Positions 36,266-48,290 of a stretch of 64,000 nt of DNA are shown piece after piece (position 1 is the stretch's first letter; the number at the start of each line of letters is the position of its first letter). Both the position numbers and the translations under genes were made by a program. Source of the stretch: Scortum barcoo (taxonomy: Eukaryota; Chordata; Actinopteri; Centrarchiformes; Terapontidae); NCBI GenBank assembly GCA_023238725.1, contig CM041541.1:11800544-11864543 (forward strand), in the 5' to 3' direction. The notes below the pieces were generated by a model, which saw only the letters and a program-made list of their open reading frames with translations, had not been told where the DNA came from and did not search any database.

Positions 36266-36430
36266 AGAGCCCTTCTGCTACCAGTGGCTGAGTAAATACA
36301 ATGAGGTGATTAAAAGGGGGGAATGCTTTAAGCGCGGCTTAACTGTATGCTAATTAAATGGTTATGCTAATGCTGTCATACTTAGCAGATGGAAGAAGAA
36401 TTACTTAAGTGTAATGCACATGTTATGGTA
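36265..36430. promoter_or_regulatory. Candidate conserved non-coding element
   Basis: A compact block holds gtaaatacaatgaggtgatt, cgcggcttaactgtatgc, taattaaatggttatgcta and atgctgtcatacttag, with TAATTA and PBX/MEIS-type words. No repeat is seen. Confidence 0.36.
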
Positions 36431-36672
36431 TTTTCGACATGACATGGAGGCCCCTCGTGGGATCGCTCGTTGCCGTCACGTCGTGTTTCACAACGACTCG
36501 ACAACAACACGCAGACTTCAGACACACACACACACCTTCAGTGACACTATCCCGCCTGCAAACTTGTGAGTGTGACTGCAGCCATCCATATGCATACACT
36601 GACACACACACACTGCACAGATTTACTTCAGATGTGTCATTTCAGAGAGCTCTCGGTTATGTTGGTAAAAGC

Positions 36673-36745
36673 CAGAAGAAGAAGAAGGGCGGTGAAGTTG
36701 CGGCGTTTAAAGAAGAATGTTTTCAGAAGAAGAAGAAAGGGCGGT
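36673..36745. repeat. Two-copy duplication with GAA-rich start
   Basis: The word cagaagaagaagaagggcgg at 36673-36692 recurs with one extra A at 36724-36744, giving a period of about 51 bp. This indicates a short tandem duplication in purine-rich sequence. Confidence 0.75.
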
Positions 36746-36749
36746 AAAA

Positions 36750-37100
36750 GAAAGAAAGAGGATCTTAATGTGAAAGGAAAAAGAAAAATGATATATAATA
36801 AAAAAAAGAAAGAAAGAAAAAAAAAACTTTTGCCCAACTGTCCTTTCTGGCATATTTCATCACAGATTGGAGTTTTAGTTGTGCAAACATTTCTATAAAC
36901 CAGAGCTGCTGTGGAGGCAGAAGTGGACTGATTGGCTGATTGAAACTGAAGTAGGTGGGACCAAATATAAAAAAAAAAATAAATAAAAATGCATCACACA
37001 ACTCTTCCCCACTTCAACAAGCACCATTATGAGCTTTATTCAGCAAACTATTACTCTGAGGAGCAACATCTTTTTATTCTGATGGATTTAAAGGCCTTTA
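36750..37100. other. AT-rich gene-free interval
   Basis: A-rich runs and AT-rich unique sequence. No feature is supported. Confidence 0.5.
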
Positions 37101-37179
37101 AATATCTTCTTTATTGAAAATTTATAAAAGGTCAAAAAGGTGCTGATGTTTCCCTCGCACCTCTTACATGGAGCAAGTT

Positions 37180-37780
37180 TTCTAAAAAAGGCTGATGGTG
37201 ACTTCACTAAAGATTTCTGGCTGCAGATCAGTGACCATTTTATTAAAAGCAGGTGTCCCGTATTTGCAAAACGACAGACGTCCCACAGGATGTGCAATCC
37301 CGCGACAAAACCACACAGACATAAACAGCCACCAACTCTGTCTGAAGTGATGGAGAACAAAGCTGCAAGGCGAAAACAAACCTTTCCGAATCGGTCGGGG
37401 AGAGCCGTCTGTCCACTTTCAGGCCAAATTCAAAAACGCCTTCATTATCACCGTTCCCCATCCAGAGACCAGACCAGTCAGCCCGCCGCCGTCACTGCTC
37501 ATCTACTATATCTGCATGTCTCCCTAATTATGGTCCATGTTTATTCCCTGGAAGACCAACTTCCAACAGAGATGGCAGGTTGTGTAATCAAAAGTCTTAC
37601 TCTCGGGGCTCCCAAAATGTACCCGCCTGTAAATAAAAATTGAATATTTTGGAACTTCATCTGGGGAGACACCATTAGCGTCAAAGTGTTCTGACACATT
37701 TGTTTATTCCTGGTGCTTCTGAGCGTGGAGTTACTGTCGGATGAAAGCCCCAGAGATCCGCGAAAGGTATGATCCTTTTA
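37180..37780. promoter_or_regulatory. Strong candidate conserved non-coding element cluster
   Basis: About 600 bp of complex sequence: gtgaccattttattaaaag, gggagagccgtctgtcc, ctccctaattatggtccatg, tttattccctggaag, gtgtaatcaaaagtcttac and caccattagcgtcaaag. A 167-codon plus frame at 37140-37643 crosses it, but it has no recognisable domain and opposite-strand frames are also open. I favour constrained non-coding sequence. Confidence 0.42.
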
Positions 37781-38990
37781 AAAAAAAATGCTTCTTTAGT
37801 CATTCATGTCCGCGCAGTCGTTAAGTTAAGAAACGTAGGGTAAAAAGGAGACGGTTGACAAATGACTGTGTCGGCTTCAAAGCTTGACGAGAAAAAGGAT
37901 TTTTTTTCATCCATTACAGTCGAGCAACAACCACACGAGAGCCTTAACAAGTTGTATCTCACAAGAAATAACTTTTACTATTAAATCTTCCTTTGAGATA
38001 GATAAACATGGAAGTTTGTCTTTCCACTTATAAAAAAAAAGACATGCAACTTTTGATTTTCTAGTTAATAATCACCTCTATAACACACACAATCACAATG
38101 CATAGCACTGAAGCTGCAGAAAAGCCAAGTGAATATCTAGTTTACTCAAAAATTAACACATTTTTGGAAGATTTGGGCACGTTTAAGGGTGAGAAAAGAA
38201 GAAAAGAGCCACTTTGACATTAACATCAAAACATTATATTTTGAATTTAGAGTTTCTCAAAGCAAAAGATAAGTTTGAACCAACATTCAATAAACTCTGC
38301 CACAGACTGTACATGCATTTTTTGCTGTTAAAAAAAAAAAAATACTATGATAAAATACGCTGTACTTCCTCTGAAAATCAGTTTATGGTGAACAAAGAGG
38401 GAAAAGATCCTCCCTAATTCATTTTGACACTTATCAACGCAGCTATTTTTGCATTTGTAGCACTGTTTAAATAGTTATTCTTCTTCCTACAGATAACTGG
38501 CCAAATACAGACAATATGAGGTTTTCCTTGCAAACAATCGCTGAGGGAAAAAAAATGGCTCCACCAAAACACTTTGCCATCAAATTGAACATCACAGACT
38601 GATGAGATCAAACGGCGGATGACAATCTGAGGGTGGATCTTTTCTTTAAACTGTCAAACTCTGGGTGTGCACTTTGTCATGCCGTCCTCTCCCACACGAA
38701 GAGCAATAAAGGAAAACAACATGAATCAGAGACAGGGAGCCTCCAGCGACTATGTTTTTTTTTTTTTTTTTTGTGATTATTCTCATACATCGCAAGTACA
38801 ACCTGGAACAGAGGCTTAACACGGCCGGATCAGCAGTGTGCCTCTGTGTCGGGGATCAAACGAGCGCACAAGGTGAGGGAACTCCAGTCAGCACGGATTT
38901 CCCCTGCAGAACAGCCCGAGGCAAAAAAAAGGAAGAAAAACCTTCACAAATCGAGGGGGCGATATAAGGCTGCGAGGCACATTAAAAAAA
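37780..38990. other. Mostly AT-rich gene-free interval
   Basis: AT-rich sequence with A runs and 18 T at 38755-38772. A CpG-bearing patch at 38815-38960 is unique but undistinguished. Confidence 0.45.
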
Positions 38991-38999
38991 TGTCACGTT

Positions 39000-39340
39000 T
39001 TTTAACCATTTGGTAGGGGAAGTTAACCAAATATGAGCGCGGCGTAATGTTCCTTTAAGCTGTCATTTAAACTCATACCTATCATCACTCGTGGCCTTAG
39101 CGTGCGCCGGGGTACTGATGATCCAACGAGGAGCGCACAGTTGATTAACTGCGCCCCATCCAAGCGTTGCTTTCTCTATTTCTGTCAGGCCTAATGGCAT
39201 TAGATCAGTAATTATAAGATTATTCACAGTTCATGCGGGCCTCACTGTTAACTTTTGAGATATGAGACCATTATCTTCTTCTAATCTCTTTTTCTCTGAA
39301 TTACAGCGCAGATTCATATCGCCGTTTTGACGGCTCGTAT
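39000..39340. promoter_or_regulatory. Strong candidate conserved non-coding element
   Basis: One of the most convincing blocks: ctcatacctatcatcactcg, ggccttagcgtgcgccgggg, cagttgattaactgcgcccc, gcctaatggcattagatcag, taattataagattattcac and gatatgagaccattatcttc. The words atggcattagatcagtaatt and the TTGATTAACT palindrome suggest homeodomain binding. No repeats and no protein-like frame. Confidence 0.5.
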
Positions 39341-41390
39341 GTCGCGCCCGTCCTCAAACTGGCACGCTGTGTCTTTGTTCAGGTCCCTTTCACAGCTTTT
39401 TGATCGCAGACAACTTCTCTTTTCTAGAACAGCTTTGAAAAGAAAAGAAAAAAGTGCTAAAAAGGAGTTTCTACCTACAGACGCTGTCTTAGATCACACG
39501 TTTGTGCCGCTCTCTGTTAACGGTTCTGTGTCTGCACGAGGTGACTGTGAAACTTTCAAGTTCTTCAGATGTGTTACTAAGGTTTGGATTTGTTCACTCA
39601 ACAAAAGGTGTAAATAGACACATAAATGATAATAAGATGAAATGAACCCGGGGGAGTCTCAAACCGGCTCAACGGAGAGTCTCGCTCTCCCCTCCGCTCA
39701 CTGCTGCTGCCTCGAGGCCTTTCAGCAACCTTTGCTTGCTCTGTGGCAACAGTCAAAGTCCTAATAAGCATTTTTATGTCCCAACATGCGGATCTTTTTG
39801 CAGTTTAAACAAGAGAAAGCCATGGTGAAGTCACATTACTTTAATTTTTTTTTTGACAAGACGACCTATTTTCTTGAATCAAGTAAAACTAAAAAATGTT
39901 TTGCTTTATTCTAATGAAGCATCTGCCTCAATACACCCCTTATTTTCTCAAAAATGGATGCACACAGTTGAGTGTCCACTTATATGGATGTGTCTGTCAG
40001 CACATACTGCATACAAGCGTACATGTGGACTCTCATGAACGTGAGCAGATAAAATTAATGTCATATATTTATTCTTTAAATATAAAGATAAAAAATTTCA
40101 AGCACTTCTGTGAAGTTTGTTAGATTTTACAGACAGATGTCATTGGATGAAATGGAAGAAGGAAACACTCGACTGTGAACTACTAATACCCTGAGTCAGT
40201 GTGCAGGCATTACTTTTTTCATCGATGTGATTTTTTTTCCTGATGCAAACAGATATATGAAGGTATTTTCAGCCACGAGACCACGCAGCTCAGCCCGAGG
40301 TCAACATGGAGGACAAAGAGAAGAGACGCCTCATTGAAACCTGAAGATGAAACAAAATGGAGGTGATGAAAATCCTTCCTCTCATCCGTCAGCTCATCAG
40401 AGAAAAGGCAGACTTCTCAGCCTCCCCTGTAATTAAACGCCGAAGAGGAGTCGTCACAGCGGTGGGACGGCGGCGTGTCGCTCCCCGGGGTGAAGCGGAG
40501 CCACCACCGAAGATGAGGAGGAGGAGATGAAGGAGGAAGCTGCAACTGAAGGTAGCCTGAAGGTTACAAGAAACACACGAGGCCTGCAGACTGAGGTTGT
40601 CAGTGGAGGTATTATTCCTCTACCTTCACCTAAACAGTGTTATCCAAGAAAGCTGGAGCAAACTCGCAGACTGTTTAGAAGTAAAACCAAAGCTACGTTT
40701 ATCTCCATCCTGGATCTCAACTTTAAATTTTCTGCATCATTTTAAAGGATATTTGCATAAACTTGCTGACATCTTCATCATCTGTTGGACATCCATTGTT
40801 TTCTAAGAAGGCTGAAAATATTTCTTGTTGTTGGCTAAAAACTTTGCATCCTTAAAATACGCGCCATCAGTCTTAAAAGTAAACTTAACATTGATAGCAA
40901 TGGATTTTGGCTTTATACAGCGAGAGCACGGGAGGTTATTATATTGTCTAAATCCAGAAAGGAAAAATGTTTTTGACCAAACCAAACACTCAACAACATC
41001 TACAGCTCAGATAATGGCCAAATAAATGACTCTGATCTCCAGGCCGGTACATATTTTTGATCATTTAGCAGCAACACATGAACCTCAGGCTTCAGTTTGC
41101 ACATATATTATTGTAAAATGTCCGAGGGTTGATTATTTTTGTAAGAATACTACTAATTGATGGTTTTATTGGACCAAAATACACCCGACACACCTACGTG
41201 GTAAAGCTGTGGTCCGGTTTTCAGATGACTAAGGTAAAGTTAAGCCATTTAAAAAAGGTTAAGATGAAGGGTTTGTTTAGTCTACTGTACATATCGTCTT
41301 GAATCAAAGTTATTTTCATACAAATAAATGTTTGAAATCTAACCCGAAAGCTTGCATTTGTCTGTTGTTAGGATCATATTGGCGTCCCTC
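39340..41390. other. Mixed interval with weaker candidate blocks
   Basis: No gene is supported. Complex CpG-bearing parts occur at 39620-39720 and 40270-40530, the latter with cctgtaattaaacgccg. A perfect octamer lies at 40751-40758. The rest is AT-rich unique sequence. Confidence 0.4.
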
Positions 41391-41720
41391 CGTTTAACCC
41401 CCGGGAACGGCCTCCTTACTCACTACAGGGCGTCATCAGTGGACATCAAGCAATCAAAAGGAATCAGCGACCATAAGAGGATGCGAGTATTAAAATAAAT
41501 ATGTCCAGAACGCTCTCTGCGGACGTCTGCGAGCAAGCACGTCTCATCTGTATACTGATACGGAGCAATTAAGCAAATTACATTAACAAAGGGCTGGAGG
41601 GCCGTTTTGCTAATGGTGTATCTCGCAACCTCTGGGCAGACGCGAGACTGATTCACATGTAATTTATGGCGCCACGTCACGGCCTGTAGTGTAACAGGAT
41701 CAGCGTGTTGTTTAACAGCA
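41390..41720. promoter_or_regulatory. Strong candidate conserved non-coding element
   Basis: Complex, CpG-bearing sequence holds agggcgtcatcagtggacat, gcaatcaaaaggaatcagcg, gagtattaaaataaatatgt, cggagcaattaagcaaatta, ttttgctaatggtgtatctc and cacatgtaatttatggcgcc. It ends at a GATA-type tetranucleotide tract (41729-41770). Confidence 0.48.
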
Positions 41721-41728
41721 TTATGCGG

Positions 41729-41770
41729 AGATAGATAGATATATAGATAGATATAGATAGGCAGATAGAC
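41729..41770. repeat. Imperfect (GATA)n tract
   Basis: Short gatagata and gatatagata units with interruptions. No tttattgatcc signature of the LINE tail follows, so it is taken as an independent microsatellite. Confidence 0.8.
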
Positions 41771-41779
41771 AGAGTTCCT

Positions 41780-42800
41780 CGGGGAGATTCGATGGCGCCT
41801 GCAGCGTATTAAAGCGCAGCATAATGAAAGCAGGAAGTAAACACCACTTTGGCCTCGTAAGGCTACTCTGCCTTGAAGTAAAGTGTTTACAACCCAAATG
41901 GCACCAGCTGACTCTCTGTGAGGTTAAACGCCCTCGGAGACAAATCAGCAGAGGCCCTTGCGAGGGAGCGAAGGAGGTAAAAGACGAGTGAAGGTAAATC
42001 TTTAACAGCTCAATCAGCTCCGAACACATGCGGGATGACAGCGCTGGTTTGTCTAAGGGGCTCGGCTTAATTAGCCTGTGCTTTATTGTTAATGAACTTC
42101 ATGCAGTTGTTTGCTTGTATAATCAAGGCGAAGAAGCAGAACTGCTAGCTAAGGTGCCAAAAATAAGCTGACAAAAGCACCAGGCCCTCCTCGATTACCC
42201 CTCCTCCCCCTCCCGCCTCTCGCCCCCCCCTCCTCACCCGCTCTCAAATGGAAAAGCCAACTGCCTGCTTCATAAAACTCGCTTAGCAAGACACTGAGAC
42301 AAAATGGACTGTAAAGTTCGTTAGATGGAAATATTAAAAAAGAATTAAGCTAATGGAGATAAAATTAAAAGAAATGAGGCAACAAACACTCCGCACCAAA
42401 AATGGCATCGCCATGACAGCTAGGATTTCTAATGACGGACTGCATTTGGGGAGGAAAAAAAATTAAATGGCATCCCGCGCTTAAATTTCTTTGAGGAGTA
42501 ATGATCCGAGAACGATGCTCACTCCTGGCACTCGTGGGGAAGAGACGGAGGAGGAGGGGGGAGGAAAGGAATCTGGAAATAACAAAGGAGCATGTCCTGC
42601 AGTGAGGTTTAGGTAGCACGTGTAATATTACGCTGCGATGAAAGAATCCACATCCCTGTTCGGTGATTTAGTTGGACAGAGAAGACCAGTCACGCCGGCT
42701 GAGAGCTGTCAGTTCACCTGCAGCGCAGAGGCAGGCCGGCCCATGTTTATGAATATCAGCCATCAACATTAAAAACCTGAAGATAAAGACACAGCCTGTT
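41780..42800. promoter_or_regulatory. Candidate conserved non-coding element cluster
   Basis: Complex parts alternate with a C/T-rich stretch (42183-42240). Words include gctcggcttaattagcctgt, ttattgttaatgaacttcat, cataaaactcgcttagcaag, gaattaagctaatggagata, gatttctaatgacggactgc and gtttatgaatatcagcc. The parts contain TAATTA cores and have no repeats. Confidence 0.42.
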
Positions 42801-43980
42801 AGATGAGCTGCGAGTGTGTCTCAACATGGGGTGTGTGGTCCCCAAAAAAGGCCCCAAGAGGCTCCTCTGACTGAGCTGAACAACATGAGGAAGAGTTTAG
42901 TCAGTGTAGAAATTATCCCAGCTGGAGGCTGAATAAAAACAGCTATTATTGTCTTAAATTCCACTATAATTCATGTAATAAATGTCAGCATAATTACTAA
43001 TATCATCCGTCTGTGTACAGTACAGATCCACTGTGGGTACACGTCCAGATCTACAGAGTGTTAAAAGTCGGATTTCTTGGGAACAAAAAGTTTTACAGTC
43101 AAATCTGACATGAAAATGAGCCAATCAAGACACACACACAGGGTTTGTTGAGATGCAGTAGAAAGCAAAAAAATTATTTAAATCCTTGCATTTTCAAACA
43201 ACTCTACTTAACCTCATGAATGTTAGGTCTATCATAGAGGACTGCACTTTATGTAGGTGAACTAAATTAGTGTACTTAACGTGTGCAGGTGACGATTGAA
43301 AAGCCTGGAAAAATACATCTTTATCATCTTTATTTAATCTTACAGCATTTGTTCATTGTGCATTTTACATGCTACGGTCGTGTTTCATCCTAAAATATTC
43401 AGATTATAATCAAAGGTCACTAATTAGTCTTGTTATCAAAGTGACATTGCTCAACCGGTGATGATGTTTTAACTTTTGAGTTGAGTTCAACATGAAAAAC
43501 TTGATTCCAGCACTTATCCGACCAATCGAGTTATGTTTTAATCGCTGTGGTGAAGGTGCGGTGTTGTGATTTTTGATTGATTAACTCAGTTTAATGTGCA
43601 GTTCAGTTCATCCTTCTGCAGCACGGCAGCAAATAACAGGCTTTACTTAGCATACTAATAACTTAAAAACATCTGGTGAAAGCAACGACAACACACAAAA
43701 ACAAATAATGTCTGGTAAAGATTTAAGTTATTTTACAATCTAATAAGTCACATTGCACATCTCTGAATTAATTCACCCTATTATACACTGTTCTATGTAT
43801 GCAGATCGGTCTTTTAATGTGGCTGAATAATGATGCTTCATACGAGCAGGCAAACTATGTGGGTGCAAAAGTTGCCCTGTTACACACTCGCATATACACA
43901 AAGCCACGAGCGTTCAGGGTACAGTCGGGAAACGGAGAAGAGAACATAAGAAAACGAGGGATTTCTGCTTTCTTCCCTCC
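42800..43980. other. AT-rich gene-free interval
   Basis: AT-rich unique sequence. Nothing specific is supported. Confidence 0.45.
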
Positions 43981-43984
43981 ACAA

Positions 43985-44575
43985 CTTCTTCCAACTTTCT
44001 GCAAGTTGTCTGCACTGTCTCCTCGCATGAATTTGCATATGAGGAAACAGAGGAGCTTCCCAGGGAGGCCGTCCTTCTGCCGTCACAGTGCTACTTTCCC
44101 AGTCTCTATTAAAACAGGCCAAATTTATTACCAAAGTTTCTGAAACAGGATTTCTGCAGTACAGCAGAGGATTAGGCCACTCCTGCTTTAGGATCAAATT
44201 GCAATAATTAGGTAGAACATGAAGCCAAAATACGTGAAACACGTTGGAACTTGACACGCACACAGACGTACGGTACACACTCACATGCACACACACAAAT
44301 CAAGAAAAATATTCCATTTCAGGCAGATTCTCAGAATGAGCGAAATCCCGGATACTGCGAGGCCTTTTCAGCATTGCCAGTTAATCTCCTCAAGGAGAAA
44401 TGCAAGATGACAATGGCAAAGCACCTCCAATAATTGGTTCCAACAGGCTTACCGTATTAAAACCTGAAATGAGTTCTTCCCCTTTTAAGTATGATCCATT
44501 ATTTCAATCCGGGGGAGAAAATTCTGTCTTTGAGAATATTAATAACTCCCAACCACGCACTAACATGAAAAAAAC
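43985..44575. promoter_or_regulatory. Strong candidate conserved non-coding element cluster
   Basis: Complex sequence holds a perfect octamer ATTTGCAT at 44031-44038 next to catatg, then aggccaaatttattaccaaag, gcaataattaggtagaacat, gccagttaatctcctcaagg, ctccaataattggttccaac and gaatattaataactccc. A short CA patch near 44280-44298 separates two parts. Confidence 0.45.
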
Positions 44576-44589
44576 AGCCCCTTCCTCCT

Positions 44590-45490
44590 CATCCCTCCCC
44601 TCCTAAAAGCTGTGTACCTGGCACCGCGGCAAAGGTCCCACCAGGGCCAAGGACGGGCACTTGAAAGCCTCGGTCCTCCCTCTTTCTCCTCTGTTTTTTT
44701 TTTCCCTCCTCCTCTCAGGCTTCAGAGCCATCTTGAAGAAGACCTTGAGGCCCCCTTTGTCGTCTTCCCTTGAAACAAAACAAATAGAATTCAGGTCTTT
44801 TGATTGGCTTTAGCGAGCAGATCTCGCCACGTCTGCCTCCCGTCATGTGAGCCAGAAGTTGTGACTTCAGAGGAGAGCCCCGACGCTCCTATCTCTGCAT
44901 TGAAATGAGACCGACAGGTCTTGAGAGGATGTCTGCTAACTTTCTTCCCACATCCAACCTTGTTACAAAATACAGAGAGTGTTAAAAACTTAATGCCGTC
45001 TTCGCTTTTACTTTGCGGCGCCAGGAGTGACGGTCGGCTTATTATATCGTCCCAGAAAATACACCTTTTCAGCAGGATTGTTGTCGCTCCCCAACCTGAC
45101 TGGAGGAATATTTGAATATTTTTGATTACGTCTTGCATAGAACATCCTGCAATCCCCTTTTCCGTCCCGGGGGAAATTTGCGCTCGCAAGGCCAGGACAG
45201 AAACAGCAGATGACACGTTTCTTTGCGTTTCTGTGCATGAATTTATGACCGTCCCTTTCTTTGCACCTCTGCAGGAGCAAACACCAAGTTACCCCTGTGT
45301 TGAGAGGCTCAAAAGCAGCGAAGATATGAAAAGAAATGAAATGAAAAGAAGAAGAGAAAACATTAATAAAAACATCAAGCGCAGGCATTTGTTGTTTGAC
45401 TGCTGTGTACATCTTTACACAAGCTTGCATCATTATGGTTTGTTTAGTCTGCAGATCAAGCCAAAAATTGTTCAGATCACCAGGCGTCTG
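44590..45490. promoter_or_regulatory. Candidate conserved block with long open frames
   Basis: Complex, CpG-bearing sequence holds cctggcaccgcggcaaaggt, ttttgattggctttagcg, cggcttattatatcgtccc and ggaatatttgaatatttttg. A 228-codon minus frame (45008-45694) and overlapping minus and plus frames of 141 and 126 codons are open at once. None has a domain I recognise. Low stop density in several frames fits CpG-bearing non-coding sequence better than a gene. Confidence 0.35.
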
Positions 45491-47000
45491 AAAAGCTTTT
45501 AAGCACTTTATTCGGATAAGCCCTCTTTGATATAAGATCCATGCATGAGCGAAGGAAAACCGCCGAGATAAACACAACAACTGACATCTGCTAACCAACT
45601 TTTCTTCTCCTTTTTTAAGGCAATGTTGCCAGCAGAAACTGTTTGGTTTGTTTGTGTTGGGGAACCAGGAGCACCGGTACCGACAACAGTGCACACCGTT
45701 TATTTTACTTCTCCGACAGGAGGATTAGCGTGTTTTACCATTTGATCTGATCTCATGTAATGTAGAGCATCTATAGGGGGTAGAATGACAGGAAAGCTAA
45801 TTATTGGCTTCAGACTAAAGCTGCTTTTGGCAGCAGCTGAAGAAGAAAGTGGACTTTAAAACCTCTAATGACGCTATTTGATATGTACTGATATATTATT
45901 GGTACATGTGTCATTAACGGGGCTTTAATGGAGCCAGAAAAAATATTTTACATCATATAAGATGAATTTACATTAGTGTGGTGAGGAACTGACCATCTGC
46001 ACTAATACTACTGGACATTTTGGGGTTTTGTTGTCGACAAAATGGCAAAAATATTCAGTTTTAAGGCCTCAAGAAAGGCTTTTTCTTTATCTTCATTTAA
46101 TGTTAATGAAAGCATTGCTGCTATAAAAGTAGAACTAATGACTGAATCTTATTTACTCCAGTTTTCTTACTACTTATTATGACTCCTTGGAAGGAAAAAG
46201 TTCAATTTAAGAGTGTATAAATTCCTTTTTCTCTGCTAAATGTCCTGAAAAGTGGACATCCTGGTGAACACAGGGTCCTAATTTTGAAAGCCACCTTCTT
46301 TACATTACCTGCCACACTACACTTCAATCAAAGAAATATATATGTATAACAAAGAGAAACACCCTGGATATTGACCTCTGACCTTCCTGAAAGTATCAAA
46401 GAGATTCAGTTTTAAGGTCTTGCTTTTCCTCTCAGTGTTAGATATCTCATTTTGGGACAAATTTGTCAATATTCAGTGTGAGAAACTGATTAATATAACA
46501 TTGTTCATGGATGTTGACCTGTTTAAGCCACTATAATTGTTATCTGTTTATTTACGTGCATGTACAACGTCATTTTTGTGGAATAAATTCACATTATTAG
46601 GTTTAAAAAAAATACATGCATGCAAAAATATGCATGCACAATTTACAGTTACTGCAAGTTAGTGTGCAATAATCCACCAGCAAAAACGCTGTATTCTTAA
46701 CATGCTAATGGTTAACTTAAAATTTGTTAGCAGGGAAAGGTGCCTGTGTCTCATAACAGTAATGTTAACCACCACTGAGCAAAGTGCTGTAAAGGCCCTT
46801 TTCAAAGCATGCAGTTCTTCAGGTGATGGAAATTCATTCATTTTCATAAACTAGAACATGTTACTTTGAACGAACACCGCCACACGTGCATGTTTTCGAC
46901 CCGGGTAATGAAGTATAGAAGAAAAAACACAGGAGGATATCTCCCACCAGCTCTCCACAGCATACTTACTTTATAGTACCAGCCTGCTGGTTAACACACC
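45490..47000. other. AT-rich gene-free interval with DR1 site
   Basis: Mainly AT-rich unique sequence. A perfect DR1-type nuclear receptor motif lies at 46372-46384, and two copies of the 8-bp palindrome tgcatgca flank a short A/T spacer near 46617-46637. No gene is supported. Confidence 0.45.
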
Positions 47001-47039
47001 GCTGAATGTAAACAGGTAATTTCATTTAGGCTCTTATAG

Positions 47040-47720
47040 AAAAAACAGCAGGATCTCTCTTCCTGCTTCGACAAGCTGCAGGTTTCCAGAACGACCGACG
47101 CTTTAGCCGACTGTTAAAAACTGGCAGCCGGCGATCTGCTTATCATTACACCAGGCGGGCGAAAATGAAACACTCCAAACACGAGTGAATATGAACACCC
47201 AGAGAGCAATTAAGCACAATGTGGTTGCGTGCGCTATTCCCTGCCTTGCACCAGGTAGGGGATGTAACAGACAGAGCTCGGTGGCTGCACACTCCGGAGG
47301 GTAATCGGCCATGTTATCTGCAAAAAAAACCCAGCGACTCCAATATGCACAGGTGCTGTCCTCAGCTGTGCTATATTGGTTAATTGAGCAAATCTCTTAT
47401 TTCTTACCCTCCTATAGCTGCAATTATCCTCTGGCACAAAAACACAGTCGGCTGCTTATGGCCTACGCGGGATATATGACATCCGAGGTGAGTGCAGCTC
47501 AGGTTGAGTGATTTTTTATGTGTTAACAGCGGCAGCACCTGCCAGTTTGGTGGGTTGTTAAAGCGGCACGATGGAAAGAAAAAAAGGTACCTGTTTTTAG
47601 ACTGGTTGGATTTCAAGGTTCAGAAATCGTTGAAGGTGAGGTCCAGCAGTATGTACATAATCTTTAATCGGCGGCTTGGGGGCCACTTGGGCGGCTGGTC
47701 ATAGGACGGTGCTCTGAGCG
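47040..47720. promoter_or_regulatory. Strong candidate conserved non-coding element cluster
   Basis: Complex sequence holds gatctgcttatcattacacc, gagagcaattaagcacaatg, cggagggtaatcggccatg, tatattggttaattgagcaa, gctgcaattatcctctggc and cgcgggatatatgacatccg. CpG is present and no repeat is seen. Short frames on both strands lack protein character. Confidence 0.43.
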
Positions 47721-48290
47721 GTCGTATGTAATGGCTCCACAGATCTCCAATATAAGAGATGGAGAACTCAGTTTCATAAATTTAAACAATGCATGTCAGT
47801 GCTAACACAAGTGAGGTTACATGACACAAGAGATGAGGTAAGATGAGACGAAATCTAATGTTTTAAGACCTTCAGGAAGCTCAGAAGTCTTAAAAGAGTT
47901 CAACTTTAAAGAAGCAATCCCACTAAAACATTTGCAATGTGACAATAATTGTTTATAGGATCAAAAAAAGAAGGGCTCTTTTATGAAACAACCATAATGC
48001 TCAGCTCACACTGGAAAAAAAACTCCATCACAGAAGAAACAAAGAACAATTTCTACATCCGCTGGAGCAGAAAATAACCCACAATGCAGGCACAAATCGG
48101 CAGTTTGGCATTCTGGGAACTGGAGGCGAGTGAGGTTGGATGGACGAGGAGAAAACACGTGATAGCACTTCATGAGAACATACTGTAGCTCTTGTTTAAA
48201 TGTCACAGTCTGATTAAGTTTCTGCAAGAAAAAAAAAAAGAAAGACGCCACCTGATAATGATAGCATAAATTAGAGGGGATTATCGTTTC
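47720..48290. other. Gene-free interval with ZNF143-type site
   Basis: AT-rich to mixed sequence. A ZNF143/Staf-type motif reads on the minus strand at 48107-48125. No gene is supported. Confidence 0.42.

Noticed and set aside
37140..37643. 167-codon plus-strand open frame
   Set aside because: Composition is patternless, no family is recognised, and minus frames overlap it. It lies over a motif-dense block that looks regulatory.
41729..41770. Second LINE tail at the GATA tract
   Set aside because: The tttattgatcc signature present at 20.1 kb does not follow, so it is treated as a microsatellite.
45008..45694. 228-codon minus-strand open frame
   Set aside because: It is the longest frame, but it has no recognisable domain and contains a phenylalanine/serine/histidine-rich patch from low-complexity DNA. 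Other frames in the same place are open too. Transcript data or codon conservation would be needed to reinstate it.
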